64,000 bases of DNA from an uncultured cyanobacterium (GCA_937899645.1 CALCCD010000015.1:1-64000), one strand, 5' to 3'. Shown: positions 26,777 through 35,698, numbered from the stretch's first letter. Notes: a model not told the origin generated them from the sequence alone. Made by a program: numbers and translations.

Positions 26777-28662
26777 AGATCGCCCCTCTCGTTCTCGAGG
26801 TTGACCTCCCGCGCGAATGGGCGGGGCGTACGATCGTTTGCCTTAAAAAATCCCGAATCGTTGATGGTCGAGAGTAGGTCACGCAGGTTATCGGCAGCGC
26901 CTGGGTCGTTGGGGTCGAACGAACCGCCGCCGAACATCCGCTTTGCTCGTACCAGCGAGTCAATCAGGTCGAGGACTTGCGTCGGCGATCGCGTCAGCGC
27001 ATTTCGCGAAACTTCTGTACCAGCCAGGATTAACGACAGCGACTCGAACACCGAACCCTCCTCCTGCTCTTCCATCACGAGCAGCGTTCCCTCCGCTTCC
27101 TGATAGAGATCGAGCAGCGTCTTCTCGTCCGTATCTTCCAGGTCGAAGGCGTACGGCACTTTCTTCTCGACCTGGTTCCCTCGATAGCCCAAATAGCCAG
27201 CGTTGGCAGCGGCGTAGCTTTGGGCCACGATCGCGGCATTTTTTGCTCCGACAATCTCGAAAGCTAGCCGGGGGATTGCGCCGGTCGTCATAATCGAATT
27301 CTGCATCGACTCAACCGACAGCGAGTACAGCTCAGCCATGAACTCGGCCATGTTCGGCACGACGATCTCCTCCTCCTCTTTCTCTTTCGTGAGGGGATTC
27401 GTATCGGCAATTTTGATTTTGACGGGGAACTGGCCGATAGTGGAATCGACCTGGTCGAGCAGGTGGGCCAACTGTTGGGGAAGAGAGGCCACGCGGACGG
27501 CGATCGCGTCGGGGTCGCCCTCACCAGGAGGCCGAAGCGTGAGAGCGCGCGGATCGAGCGGGCCGGGCAAGTCTTCCTCACCGGAGTAAGTGAGGTTCGG
27601 CAGGATCGCAGGAAACTCCAGATCGAAAACCCCCAGGTACTGGAAGACGTGATTTAGCAAAAAGAGCTGGTTCACGCCGCTGACGATATCTCGCGTCGTC
27701 CCGATAATTCTGAAGCCGAGCGGACTGTCAGGGTTGGGCTTCACGTCAATCGCCTGATATTCCTTCTCGCCCGCCCCAGAGCTGACCGAAATCGGGTAGC
27801 TCTCGCCCCTGCCGTGGATTTCGAGCAACGCGGAGGAAGTCGTCGGGGCAAGGTTCCCGAAGGTGCTCCACCCGCCGTAAGTCACGTACTCTGGAGCGCT
27901 TGCCCCCGTCGCGATAAACGAGGCGAAAACCGAGCCAGAATACCCCCACGCCGCCCGAGTCGTAGCGGCATCTTCTCCCATCAACCCCTGGTAGAGGCGA
28001 TCGCGTACAGCCCCAGCGGGATCGTAAATCGCGTGCTGCGCGGCCAGGGAGAGCTGAGGGTTTAGGGCCGGGAGCAGCGCGACAGCCGCCGCTTGAACCT
28101 CGGCGCGCTGCTCGGGCGAGGCGAGCCGGAAGGTGGCCTCGAGGCCGAGCCCACCACCGACGGCGGGCAGGTTCAGCGTCCCGAACGGCGTCGAGACAGC
28201 CAGAGAATCGATCCAGCTCACCCCACCCTCGACCGCCGCCGTCATCACCTCGTCTACCCGTATCGTCTCGCGTTGAATAGCCGCCGACAGCGCCTGAGCG
28301 TCCGCGCCCCAGTCGAAAAACGGGAGATCGATCCGGGATATCAACCCAGAGGCGATCGTGTTGTCAAAGAACGCCGACGCCCCCGAGAGCAAGCCCCGAT
28401 GTCGAGTCCCCGTGTAGGTGGCCATGACGTGACCTCGACCGCCCCTCAGGCCAAAACTGGCGGTGTCCGGCGTGCCATTCCAGTCGTTGATATCGACGCC
28501 AGGAGGCGGGTCTTCAGAAGCCGGGATGCCGGGAGTAATTTCTACGGCCAGATTTAGCCCAATCGTCACCTCTGTCGCGCCCAGCTCGCCAAGAAGGCGC
28601 TCGCGGTCGGCGGCAGAGGGCAAATTGACGGTCAGCGGCCTCAGGACGTAATTACGCGGCAT
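26767..28662 (-). CDS. Unrecognised 631-aa element protein, paralogue of the next gene
   Basis: The function is unknown. The C-terminal third aligns by eye with the 618-aa neighbour. Both have a D-S-x-I-G-x-FP start, then an AQSYAAANAGYLGYRGN core with AFD and acidic residues after it. The N-terminal part is different and contains no signal peptide. Middle blocks such as FGNLAPTTSSALLEIHGRG look beta-rich. The gene starts inside the stop of the upstream gene (TGATG). Its size and the tandem pairing suggest structural or surface proteins of the element. Confidence 0.8.
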   Translation of the reverse strand: MPRNYVLRPLTVNLPSAADRERLLGELGATEVTIGLNLAVEITPGIPASEDPPPGVDINDWNGTPDTASFGLRGGRGHVMATYTGTRHRGLLSGASAFFDNTIASGLISRIDLPFFDWGADAQALSAAIQRETIRVDEVMTAAVEGGVSWIDSLAVSTPFGTLNLPAVGGGLGLEATFRLASPEQRAEVQAAAVALLPALNPQLSLAAQHAIYDPAGAVRDRLYQGLMGEDAATTRAAWGYSGSVFASFIATGASAPEYVTYGGWSTFGNLAPTTSSALLEIHGRGESYPISVSSGAGEKEYQAIDVKPNPDSPLGFRIIGTTRDIVSGVNQLFLLNHVFQYLGVFDLEFPAILPNLTYSGEEDLPGPLDPRALTLRPPGEGDPDAIAVRVASLPQQLAHLLDQVDSTIGQFPVKIKIADTNPLTKEKEEEEIVVPNMAEFMAELYSLSVESMQNSIMTTGAIPRLAFEIVGAKNAAIVAQSYAAANAGYLGYRGNQVEKKVPYAFDLEDTDEKTLLDLYQEAEGTLLVMEEQEEGSVFESLSLILAGTEVSRNALTRSPTQVLDLIDSLVRAKRMFGGGSFDPNDPGAADNLRDLLSTINDSGFFKANDRTPRPFAREVNLENERGDLWR

Positions 28663-30518
28663 CAGTCGTCACCCTCCTGACCCTGGCGCTGCCCCTCTTC
28701 GCTTCGATACTCAGCCGTGGCGTCACGCGCCTCGGGCGTCGAGTCGGGCGGCGTCGTCTTCCAGGAGCCATTGCCGATCGCGGCGATCAGCTCATCAAGA
28801 CTTTCCCCCACGTCGCCATCTACAGCCTGGGAGACGAGCTGAATCGCGGCCCGAAGGCTCGACGGCGACTCAGCCTTGAGCCCGCGCACAATCTCGACGG
28901 CAACCTGAATCTGGGATAGATACCCCGCAACGGTTTCTGTGTCCTCGGAGCGCCAGACGGGGATGGAGGCGACACTGCCGCCGAGGATCGTCGCCGCCGC
29001 TGAGTCGGAAAAATCGAAGGCGTTGACAAGCGCCTGATTGACGAGATTGCCCCGATACCCCAAAAAACCTGCGTTCGCCTTAGAGTAGCTCTGCCCGACA
29101 GTTGCGGCGATCTTCGCCTTAATCGCCTCGGAGCCGCAGCGTAAGGTGGCACTGAAGTTCGCCTCGGTCTGGGCCGCGATTTGGTGCTGCATCACCAGCA
29201 TGTCGAGCAACATCTCAGCAATCGACTCGTAGCCAGCATTCGAGACGTTAAAAGCTCCACCGACAGGAGCCTTGACGGTCAAATTCGCGGGGAACAGCCC
29301 GATTACCGAATCGAACTGCTCGTACATGGTCTTAATCATCTCGACCAGCGATCGCACCTCGTACTCCGAGCGCGCCTCTCCCGTGGCGGTCGCCTTCAGG
29401 CCCGGCAGCTCTCCCGGCAGCTCGCTATGGGCCACGCCGGTAATCTCCGAGATGTCGTACACGACATCCTGGGTCTCGGAGTCCAGCTCTAGGTTCTTAG
29501 TGGTGTTGCGGAGGAGCTTGCGAAGCATCGCCTCCATATCGCGGCAGTTGCAGCTCATACCGTCGTCATCTCCTGGGTCGTCGTTACGGGGCGGGTCGAT
29601 CGCGGGCTCGTCACGCTCTGGCCATTCGCAGCGATCCTCCTGGCCCGCACGTGGGATGACATCGAAGCTGTAGGTTCCCACCGAGTCAATCTGAACCCGT
29701 TCGCCGCCGCACTGAGACCAGGTACTCCCGGCGGAGCTGATAATCGTCCTAAAGATATTTCGGCCAGTGCGACGGGAACGCCAGCCCCAATACTGCGCCG
29801 TGGACTCCCACCCCGATCGGTCGGTTCCGTTGCGAGCAGACTGCGTCTCGACGAATTCCTCGTGTAGGTCCGAACGAAACCTGTAGCTGACGATCCGCCG
29901 TCGCCCCTGGTCGTCCGAGCGAGAGGCGTCTATTGGCCCTCGAAAGTAACCGGAGCCATCAGCCTTAGCGATCCAGCCGCAGCCCCGCCCAGACTGAGTG
30001 ACGACCCCCTCTCGATAGATCGTCACCGAGCAACCCGTCGGGACGATCGGCCCAACCCGGCCACCGTCACTACCGCCACCGCCACCGCCGCCGCCACCGC
30101 CGCCCTCTGGCGGCTGCGGGTAGATTTCCTCAATCCAATCGGGCAGCGTGCCGTCGGCAACGGGGTCGATTCCAATCGGGTTCAGCACGTCAATTACGTC
30201 ACCCAGCATCTCGACGATCAGATCGCCTAGCGATTGGTCGAAGTCGTTCCGCGTCCACTCGTAGCCGATCTCGACCGCATTGAGGAACCGAGCCAGCGCT
30301 TGGCGGCGCGCAGCATCCGCCAGCGATGACAGCGTACCGACGACATCCCCAAACGATGGCGCGCGATCGAGGACGTTATTGAAGCGATCCATCCAGCCCT
30401 CGCCCAGCTCCATCGACTCCAGGTCGAACAGGTTCGAGGCATCGGGAACCGTGTCGTATCCGCCAACTGGCAGAAGGACTTCGGGCAAGATTTCGGTTTC
30501 CTCAAAAGTCGGGGACAT
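28662..30518 (-). CDS. Unrecognised 618-aa element protein, paralogue with polyglycine linker
   Basis: Residues 1-145 are helical. An uninterrupted run of about eleven glycines follows PEGG near residue 150, encoded by GGC/GGT codons at about 30075-30112, and looks like a flexible linker. A beta-rich domain with CSVTIYREGVVTQSGRGCGWI and several Trp follows, with a CNC motif near 320. The C-terminal region has QSYSKANAGFLGYRGN, shared with the 631-aa protein. No database family is recalled. The linker between two folded parts recalls spike or fibre proteins, but this is inference. Confidence 0.8.
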   Translation of the reverse strand: MSPTFEETEILPEVLLPVGGYDTVPDASNLFDLESMELGEGWMDRFNNVLDRAPSFGDVVGTLSSLADAARRQALARFLNAVEIGYEWTRNDFDQSLGDLIVEMLGDVIDVLNPIGIDPVADGTLPDWIEEIYPQPPEGGGGGGGGGGGSDGGRVGPIVPTGCSVTIYREGVVTQSGRGCGWIAKADGSGYFRGPIDASRSDDQGRRRIVSYRFRSDLHEEFVETQSARNGTDRSGWESTAQYWGWRSRRTGRNIFRTIISSAGSTWSQCGGERVQIDSVGTYSFDVIPRAGQEDRCEWPERDEPAIDPPRNDDPGDDDGMSCNCRDMEAMLRKLLRNTTKNLELDSETQDVVYDISEITGVAHSELPGELPGLKATATGEARSEYEVRSLVEMIKTMYEQFDSVIGLFPANLTVKAPVGGAFNVSNAGYESIAEMLLDMLVMQHQIAAQTEANFSATLRCGSEAIKAKIAATVGQSYSKANAGFLGYRGNLVNQALVNAFDFSDSAAATILGGSVASIPVWRSEDTETVAGYLSQIQVAVEIVRGLKAESPSSLRAAIQLVSQAVDGDVGESLDELIAAIGNGSWKTTPPDSTPEARDATAEYRSEEGQRQGQEGDD

Positions 30519-30526
30519 CGGCAGGT

Positions 30527-30727
30527 TTAATCGCTGGCGTAGTTGGCGTCGGTGCTGCGAACCTCAAGCGGGAAGAGGTGGCGGCGCTTGTCGCGGTTGA
30601 TGGCCTGACGCGCCAGATATGCCGCCTTTCGGCGTGGCGTACGGCAGTAGCGCGGGTACTGAACCCGTGGGATCGGATTATCGCGAACGGGCGATCGCCG
30701 GTTGTCAAATATCGCGAGGTTGAGCAT
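30527..30727 (-). CDS. Small basic protein, 66 aa
   Basis: The start ATG at 30727 overlaps the stop of the upstream gene by one base, so translation is probably coupled. The protein is Arg-rich (RRSPVRDNPIPRVQYPRYCRTPRRKAAYLARQ). The next gene starts 8 bp after its stop. This tight packing is the main evidence that it is real. Function is unknown; nucleic-acid binding would suit its charge. Confidence 0.6.
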   Translation of the reverse strand: MLNLAIFDNRRSPVRDNPIPRVQYPRYCRTPRRKAAYLARQAINRDKRRHLFPLEVRSTDANYASD

Positions 30728-31497
30728 TAGCCGCACACCGTAAGAGAGAGGGTCGCATTTGACTCGCTGACGGCGTACAGCGCGCCCGAAAAGCCGTGGA
30801 GGTCGTAACTCGACCCTTTATCGAGCAGCAGCACGCCGGAGCCCTGGGACGGCTCGGAGTCGAGGCCAATCCACGTCTTGACGCTGGACTGAGACGAGAT
30901 TGCAAAATACGATCGCCCGACCTGGGCAGGGGCGATCCGAATCGGGCTCGCGCCGACCGAGATAAGCGCCTCGGTGCAAGTCGAGAACGACCCAGGATCG
31001 CCAAAAGCAGACCCGCCGCCGCCGCCTTCCTCCGCAACTGGAAGTTCGACGACGCCGCACCCAAAAACAACCAGCTCGTCATCGGCTTTTAGTCCGCCGT
31101 GACCCACGTCTCGAACCCTCGCCCCAAGCTTCACCCCCGGCCCGATCGCAAAGTCGCCGTTATCAGTAAAAAACTGCATCAGGTTCAGAGCGTAAGACGG
31201 CGGGCGGTTCAGACAAGAAACGCGAGACAGTTCGAGCCACTCATCATCGACCGACTGCAAAAGCTGCAACTCAACGCGGGGAGATTCCCACTCGACCTTA
31301 CGGATAGCTTTAATCCGCTCGGCTCGTGTCATCTCGGGCTCCAGCTCGGGAATCTCCGCCGGAGGCAAAGACGAAACGGCAATTCTTAACCGCAAAGACT
31401 GGAGATAGCAATCCCCCTCCTCGCCATGCTCAAAAAACGAGATTATTCCGCCACCAGACGCCCCGTAAATCCGCTTTTGCGTAGAGAATGTCGGCAT
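30727..31497 (-). CDS. Unrecognised 256-aa element protein
   Basis: This is the first gene of the leftward block ending at 25226. I start it at ATG 31497 (MPTFSTQKRIYG). In-frame ATGs at 31521 and 31542 would overlap the start of the divergent gene at 31520. A Gly run (EEGGGGGSAFGDP) at about residue 165 splits it into two beta-rich halves, each rich in Ser/Val. No family is recognised. Confidence 0.7.
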   Translation of the reverse strand: MPTFSTQKRIYGASGGGIISFFEHGEEGDCYLQSLRLRIAVSSLPPAEIPELEPEMTRAERIKAIRKVEWESPRVELQLLQSVDDEWLELSRVSCLNRPPSYALNLMQFFTDNGDFAIGPGVKLGARVRDVGHGGLKADDELVVFGCGVVELPVAEEGGGGGSAFGDPGSFSTCTEALISVGASPIRIAPAQVGRSYFAISSQSSVKTWIGLDSEPSQGSGVLLLDKGSSYDLHGFSGALYAVSESNATLSLTVCG

Positions 31498-31519
31498 AGA
31501 AACAGCGAGGATAAGCACC

Positions 31520-31993
31520 ATGTCGAGCTTCAACCCAGGCAACAGCAGCCTGCAATCGGCGACCCGAGAAGATGCGTTTCTGGAGTCATTGCAACTCTAT
31601 CGCAAAAACCTCAATGACGACGCATTGGCAGACATTGAATTCACAGTAGCGGAGAACTTAACCCAACTCCGAGTTAACGCCATCATCCCGATTGTCTCCA
31701 CACCTTCAGCCACTGGGACTCTAGCCATTGAACCAGTCGAAGAAAGCTCGTTCTCCTGGCAAAGCGACCCGACATCTGACGCAACGGCTTCGACTCTTAT
31801 CGGTCAGTTTTTCCTAATAACAAACCAGCTAAATACTTCGGCAGGAAATAACCAAGAAGAGGGCGTGGGCGACCCAATGCAGCTTCAAATCAACACGGAC
31901 AACGGGACGGCAACCATTGCGGCTCGAATAACGCTAGAAGATACCGACGAGCCCTACGGTGGGCTGGCTTTTTCGGCGAAAGAGTTCACGTAG
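31520..31993 (+). CDS. Unrecognised 157-aa protein, paralogue of the minus-strand gene at 33238
   Basis: It starts at ATG 31520 with GAGGATAAG before it. The N-terminus (NPGNSSLQSATREDAFLESLQLYRKNL) matches the other protein's DTGNSSLSSATYESALAEALFLYRSNL, and both end in beta-rich halves with GDPMQLQINTDNGTATI or GDPVSMSIDTDDETVTI. It interrupts two leftward gene blocks while pointing right. Its codon use is more AT-rich than its neighbours'. A small beta-sandwich structural protein is possible but unproven. Confidence 0.75.
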   Translation: MSSFNPGNSSLQSATREDAFLESLQLYRKNLNDDALADIEFTVAENLTQLRVNAIIPIVSTPSATGTLAIEPVEESSFSWQSDPTSDATASTLIGQFFLITNQLNTSAGNNQEEGVGDPMQLQINTDNGTATIAARITLEDTDEPYGGLAFSAKEFT

Positions 31994-32036
31994 GGACGCC
32001 AGGAAGCCAAGCAAAAAGCGAGGCAGAGACCTCGCT

Positions 32037-32408
32037 TCAAGACTTTTCTATTACGACCGAGACCGACAGCGGTTCCGGTCGCCTTACTTTTGGGTATCGA
32101 TAGATATCGAGACTCCTTCGCGTAATTCCGCTGGTTTGATAGCCGGGTGGAAAGGGCAGGGTCACGACCCGTGGCTCGGGCGAGTCGTCGATCCAGATCA
32201 ACTTATCCTCGCCGATCTCAGTCCCGCCGCCGTCGAGATAGTAGACGGGGCGCAGGACGATGCCGCCAGAGTGACGCTTCTTCCAATCCGCCCAGTTATC
32301 GACGGTGAACTGAAGCCGGAACCGTTCGGAAAATTCAACCTCGGCGGTACGTATCCAGTCGCGAAACGGGAGGTCCAGCGTAGCGAAGGCTTCCCAGGTT
32401 ACGGGCAT
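32037..32408 (-). CDS. Unrecognised 123-aa element protein
   Basis: This is the last of four leftward genes that overlap by 10 bp (32399-32408) or lie close together. The protein is rich in aromatic and beta-forming residues (WADWKKRHSGGIVLRPVYYLDG) and has no membrane segment. The function is unknown. Such overlapping small genes of even size are usual for structural or assembly blocks in mobile elements. Confidence 0.65.
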   Translation of the reverse strand: MPVTWEAFATLDLPFRDWIRTAEVEFSERFRLQFTVDNWADWKKRHSGGIVLRPVYYLDGGGTEIGEDKLIWIDDSPEPRVVTLPFPPGYQTSGITRRSLDIYRYPKVRRPEPLSVSVVIEKS

Positions 32409-32626
32409 TCCTCGAAATCCTCGCCTTGCGTGACCTCATCGTATTCGCCACCGCCCAGGTACTCGTCAAGCCGTTCCGGAGTCGCGGCTTCGAGAACGCC
32501 GCGCTCGCTCAAGACGTAGTACTGGGCAGTCGAACCGGGCGGCAGCGATGAGTGCAGAATATCGCTAAAGCCCGGATCGCCTGGAAGCATGATCAGCCGT
32601 CCGACGGTGGCACTGTTTACGACCAT
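32399..32626 (-). CDS. Unrecognised 75-aa acidic element protein
   Basis: It overlaps the genes on both sides by 10 bp, which supports it as coding. The protein ends in an acidic tail (GGGEYDEVTQGEDFEECP). The N-terminal part has GRLIMLPGDPGF and AQYYVLSERGVLEAAT. No family is recognised. Confidence 0.6.
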   Translation of the reverse strand: MVVNSATVGRLIMLPGDPGFSDILHSSLPPGSTAQYYVLSERGVLEAATPERLDEYLGGGEYDEVTQGEDFEECP

Positions 32627-33207
32627 CCTGCTGGTAACGTAACGCCATCGGAAATCATGGTCGAGACGGTATCGACATCGCCCGTGCCTCCGCCCTCGAT
32701 CGCCTTCCGAGCGCGCACAGGAGAAAGGATTTCCGTGCCGTCCGTGGCGATGATTGAGTTAGGAGACAAAATCCCCTTGACCGTCGCAGGCATGACCTGA
32801 ACCCCGAGCGCTGCGAGGTCAGTAGCCCCGATCTTGTTGCGGACTTCGACGGGCTGACGCCAGCAGTAATCAACCCCGCCTACGTCGATGAACACCATGA
32901 CCGACTTCTCCGAGGCAGCAGGCCGCGCAGGGGCTACCTCACGCTTAATTGAACGGAGGGCGGGGTTGGTGAGTTGCCCCTTATCGACAAAGGATGTGAC
33001 GCCAGAGGTCTTAATTTGAGCGCGGGCAGGCTTAGGTCGATCGGTGCCGAAGACGACCGGCTTGGCGAGCGTAGCCCCCTCTACATCGGTGTGACCGAAG
33101 ATGGCTCGATCGGCGGCAGCGAGAGGAGAGTTCCAGCCGTAAAGGACGGTTGCAACATTCTGTAATCCAACGAACACAGGGGTCCGATCGCGATATCTGT
33201 TAGGCAT
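32617..33207 (-). CDS. Unrecognised 196-aa element protein
   Basis: It begins MPNRYRDRTPVFVGLQNVATVLYGWNSPL and has beta-rich blocks such as VMVFIDVGGVDYCWRQPVEVRNKIGATDLAALGVQVMPATVKG. There are no membrane segments. It is coupled to the 75-aa gene by a 10-bp overlap and lies 30 bp after the paralogue gene ending at 33238. It is probably in the same structural block. No function can be assigned. Confidence 0.7.
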   Translation of the reverse strand: MPNRYRDRTPVFVGLQNVATVLYGWNSPLAAADRAIFGHTDVEGATLAKPVVFGTDRPKPARAQIKTSGVTSFVDKGQLTNPALRSIKREVAPARPAASEKSVMVFIDVGGVDYCWRQPVEVRNKIGATDLAALGVQVMPATVKGILSPNSIIATDGTEILSPVRARKAIEGGGTGDVDTVSTMISDGVTLPAGWS

Positions 33208-33237
33208 TTCTCAGAAAAAATGAAGGACTAGGGGGAA

Positions 33238-33726
33238 TTAGGAAACCGGGGCGGCTTCCTGGAGGTAGTCCTCAATCGAGAACGCGATCGCAGCCCCTGA
33301 GGCGCTGGAAAGCGAGCAGTTAACGTCAATCGTTACCGTCTCGTCGTCCGTGTCGATCGACATCGAGACCGGATCGCCGATAACACCGGCCAGAAGGTCT
33401 CGCCCTTGGATCGTGTGGGCGATCGCCATAATTGCGCCGGGAAGGGTCGCGGCCTGAACGTCGCTGACGGGGTCGGGAGTGAAGCTGAAGCCGTCATCCG
33501 TCTCGTCAAGAAGGCTCGTTGTCAGGACGCCGTTTCCGTCCACTTCTGAAGTGAGGGGCAGTACAGCCAAAATTCGCAAGCTGCTCGCGTTCCCCGTGAA
33601 GGTTAGCCCCACGGAGCCTGCTGCATCAGACTTCAGATTCGATCGGTAAAGAAATAGCGCCTCAGCGAGAGCGCTTTCGTACGTTGCGCTAGACAGAGAC
33701 GAATTGCCGGTGTCGATAATTGCCAT
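33238..33726 (-). CDS. Unrecognised 162-aa protein, paralogue of the gene at 31520
   Basis: The start is ATG 33726 (MAIIDTGNSSLSSATY); the longer frame upstream looks like intergenic DNA. It shares the first 35 residues and the GDPxxxxIDTDD region with the plus-strand protein at 31520-31993. The C-terminus (CSLSSASGAAIAFSIEDYLQEA) also matches in layout. It heads the leftward block to 32037. Duplicate structural subunits are one explanation. Confidence 0.75.
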   Translation of the reverse strand: MAIIDTGNSSLSSATYESALAEALFLYRSNLKSDAAGSVGLTFTGNASSLRILAVLPLTSEVDGNGVLTTSLLDETDDGFSFTPDPVSDVQAATLPGAIMAIAHTIQGRDLLAGVIGDPVSMSIDTDDETVTIDVNCSLSSASGAAIAFSIEDYLQEAAPVS

Positions 33727-34178
33727 GTGATTGATACTTGGTGTTGCTGAACAAGGAATAAACCAAATACATGGACTAGGCAATAGGTCAACAAGGCTCG
33801 TGAATGCTTTGTGCAACTTATAAGTTGAGCAAAAGACTTGGGCCTTTCCGTGAGGATTTAAAACATAGCCAGACCCACCGCCACTAGGCCGGTCTAGCGC
33901 AGCTTCGACGAGCCTTGACGAGTGCTGGCACGAATAGAAGCTCATCTTGGTATTGACGTAGGCGGCAGCGGTGTGCGGGAAAGAACTGTATTGACTATTC
34001 CTGTAAACCCACGGACGAGAAAAGGTAGGCGATCGAAAAGAGCGAAAAAAACCGTGTTAGTACCATTTGCCCCTAAAACAGAAGCGGGCAACATGAAAGT
34101 GTTCCCAGCCAAGAAGCCGAGTCCTTCGTAGTACTACGAAGAACCAGCTTCTCTGGCAACAGTGAGAATCAAGCACAA
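33727..34178. other. AT-richer divergent intergenic region
   Basis: This lies between a leftward block and a rightward block of small genes and should hold promoters for both. It contains one possible small gene (33922-34131, listed separately). TTGTGCAACTTATAAGTTGAGC near 33808-33829 is a short palindrome around CTTATAAG. No known operator is matched. Confidence 0.4.
33922..34131 (+). CDS. Possible small basic protein, 69 aa
   Basis: A GTG-started frame encodes a Lys/Arg-rich C-terminal half (RTRKGRRSKRAKKTVLVPF). It fills most of an otherwise empty region and points the same way as the next gene, but no good Shine-Dalgarno or homologue is apparent. It may not be real. Confidence 0.3.
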   Translation: MLARIEAHLGIDVGGSGVRERTVLTIPVNPRTRKGRRSKRAKKTVLVPFAPKTEAGNMKVFPAKKPSPS

Positions 34179-34529
34179 ATGGCTCTAACAAACCCTCCTC
34201 TTCTTCAGAAGGAGCGCCTAAAGCAGCTCGAAATTTACGACGTCGAGCAGATGAAGTCTGGCGGATCTACGGCCACGCCAATCACCCAGGCGTTCGACCC
34301 CCCGGTCCAAGCGAAGAAAATTGAAGGTCAACTAGCTCAGTCCAGTACTCACACCACGCTTCTCTACGTCGTGACGGAAGACGGCAAGTTTATTCCCTAC
34401 GAGTTAAACCCCGGAGGCTCTTTCGTCTTGGACGAGCTGACCAACGTAGCAGGACTTCGAGTCGGCAGCGTCCGCGCTGAAGCCTCTGAGGACTACTTCA
34501 GCTATGCCCAAATCAAGGTTTGGTCTTAG
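34179..34529 (+). CDS. Unrecognised 116-aa element protein
   Basis: This is the first of three close rightward genes. The sequence (LQKERLKQLEIYDVEQMKSGG, then AKKIEGQLAQSSTHTTLLYVVTEDGKFIPYELNPGGSFVLDEL) suggests a helix followed by a beta domain. There is no signal peptide or membrane segment. It has the same length as its neighbour at 34595 but shows no clear similarity to it. Confidence 0.65.
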   Translation: MALTNPPLLQKERLKQLEIYDVEQMKSGGSTATPITQAFDPPVQAKKIEGQLAQSSTHTTLLYVVTEDGKFIPYELNPGGSFVLDELTNVAGLRVGSVRAEASEDYFSYAQIKVWS

Positions 34530-34594
34530 TCTTCTAAACCTCTAACCCTTCCTTTTCGATACAACAAAAGTAAGCACTCCCAAGTACTGAGCTA

Positions 34595-34945
34595 ATGGCA
34601 ATTAATAACGTCGCGCTACGGCAAGAATTCACGCAACAGCGCGCAGGCGAACCCGACGCCTACAAGACTCAAATTTCCGTTGCGGCTGGCGTCTCGACGG
34701 TCGATAACAGCGACCTTCCGGCTGGTGCAATGCAAGGCGCGAGCCTGACCATCTCGGCAAGCCACGCTAACCCCGGCGTGGGAATCGTGTCGGGCGCAAA
34801 TGGCGAGATTGGCGAAATCAGCCCTCTGGGCGCTTTCGAGATCGCCCGACCGTTCGAGCAGGCGATCGCGCTAAGCGTAATGGCCGGTCAGCCCGATGGC
34901 GTGTACGTGTTTTACACGTCTGTCGCACCGCTCGAAGACGTATAA
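34595..34945 (+). CDS. Unrecognised 116-aa element protein
   Basis: The protein is small, Ala/Gly/Val-rich and probably all-beta after residue 25 (ISVAAGVSTVDNSDLPAGAMQ, LTISASHANPGVGIVSGANGEIG, ALSVMAGQPDGVYVFYTSV). It lacks Cys and has little charge. Such a composition is common in capsid or coat proteins, but nothing specific identifies it. Confidence 0.65.
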   Translation: MAINNVALRQEFTQQRAGEPDAYKTQISVAAGVSTVDNSDLPAGAMQGASLTISASHANPGVGIVSGANGEIGEISPLGAFEIARPFEQAIALSVMAGQPDGVYVFYTSVAPLEDV

Positions 34946-34964
34946 CCCATAAGGAGTTTCGCCG

Positions 34965-35201
34965 ATGAGCGATTGGGCGCTTCAACTTCAAATAATCGGC
35001 TTAACCGTTGGAATCCTTCGTGGCGCGATCGTGATTTACGATCGATTCCGAGCCTCACAGGAGCGAGTCAGGGCGGAGCAACAGCGGATGAAGCGGCGTA
35101 TTCGAGACCTCGAACTCCGAGCGGCCTACCTCGAGGACTATCTCGCAGGGAAGGCTGACGGTTTTATTCCGCTTCGGGACGCTTCGCCTTGCCAGGACTA
35201 G
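34965..35201 (+). CDS. Small membrane-anchored coiled-coil protein, 78 aa
   Basis: AAGGAG lies eight bases before the ATG. Residues 6-24 form a membrane helix (LQLQIIGLTVGILRGAIVIY). Residues 28-62 are a charged coiled coil (RASQERVRAEQQRMKRRIRDLELRAAYLEDYL). One membrane helix plus a coil recalls phage Rz-like or holin accessory proteins, or a small pore component. The topology supports no more than that. Confidence 0.65.
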   Translation: MSDWALQLQIIGLTVGILRGAIVIYDRFRASQERVRAEQQRMKRRIRDLELRAAYLEDYLAGKADGFIPLRDASPCQD

Positions 35202-35278
35202 CGTAAGAGAACATTTCCGGCCTCTATCTGGATCCTCAGCAGCCACAGCGCGATCGCGTTGTGGCTGTTTTCTTTCAC

Positions 35279-35692
35279 CTAGCGAGTAATTTCTACGACC
35301 CGGAACACTGCCCGCCCACGAGCGCAGAGTTTCGCCCAGTCCACCAACGCCTCACCTCGGGTCGCGTACACACGGAAGGGCTCGACCTCAGCCACCTCGC
35401 ACAGCTCGCCGCCGTAGTTCACACCATCGGGGTCGCCAGCCATGCAGATATGCCAGGTTTTAGTTGTGCCGTCGAGACCGGCTGGCAGCAGGACGGCGAC
35501 GAACCCGACGGGGTTCCACTCGGAGAGCGTCTCAGCGTCAGCGATCGCGTCGGCCTCGCGGTCGTAGATTCGACCGCCTTCGATTCCTGCGAGCGAGCAG
35601 GCGATTCCGTCGTCGGGGCCAAAGCCGGTGCGGCATGACTTGCGGACGATCCAGCGATCGCGATCGACTGGCTCAAAGGGTGGGGTCGGCAT
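35279..35692 (-). CDS. Unrecognised 137-aa element protein
   Basis: It starts 6 bp after the stop of the 142-aa gene and belongs to the primase operon. The sequence (GFGPDDGIACSLAGIEGGRIYDREADAIADAETLSEW, then YATRGEALVDWAKLCARGRAVFRVVEI) looks like a small alpha/beta protein. No family is recognised. An accessory role in replication is suggested by position only. Confidence 0.65.
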   Translation of the reverse strand: MPTPPFEPVDRDRWIVRKSCRTGFGPDDGIACSLAGIEGGRIYDREADAIADAETLSEWNPVGFVAVLLPAGLDGTTKTWHICMAGDPDGVNYGGELCEVAEVEPFRVYATRGEALVDWAKLCARGRAVFRVVEITR

Positions 35693-35698
35693 GGCGCG

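Noticed and set aside
31959-32519. 186-codon plus-strand frame
   Set aside because: It is antisense to two overlapping leftward genes and shows no conserved character.
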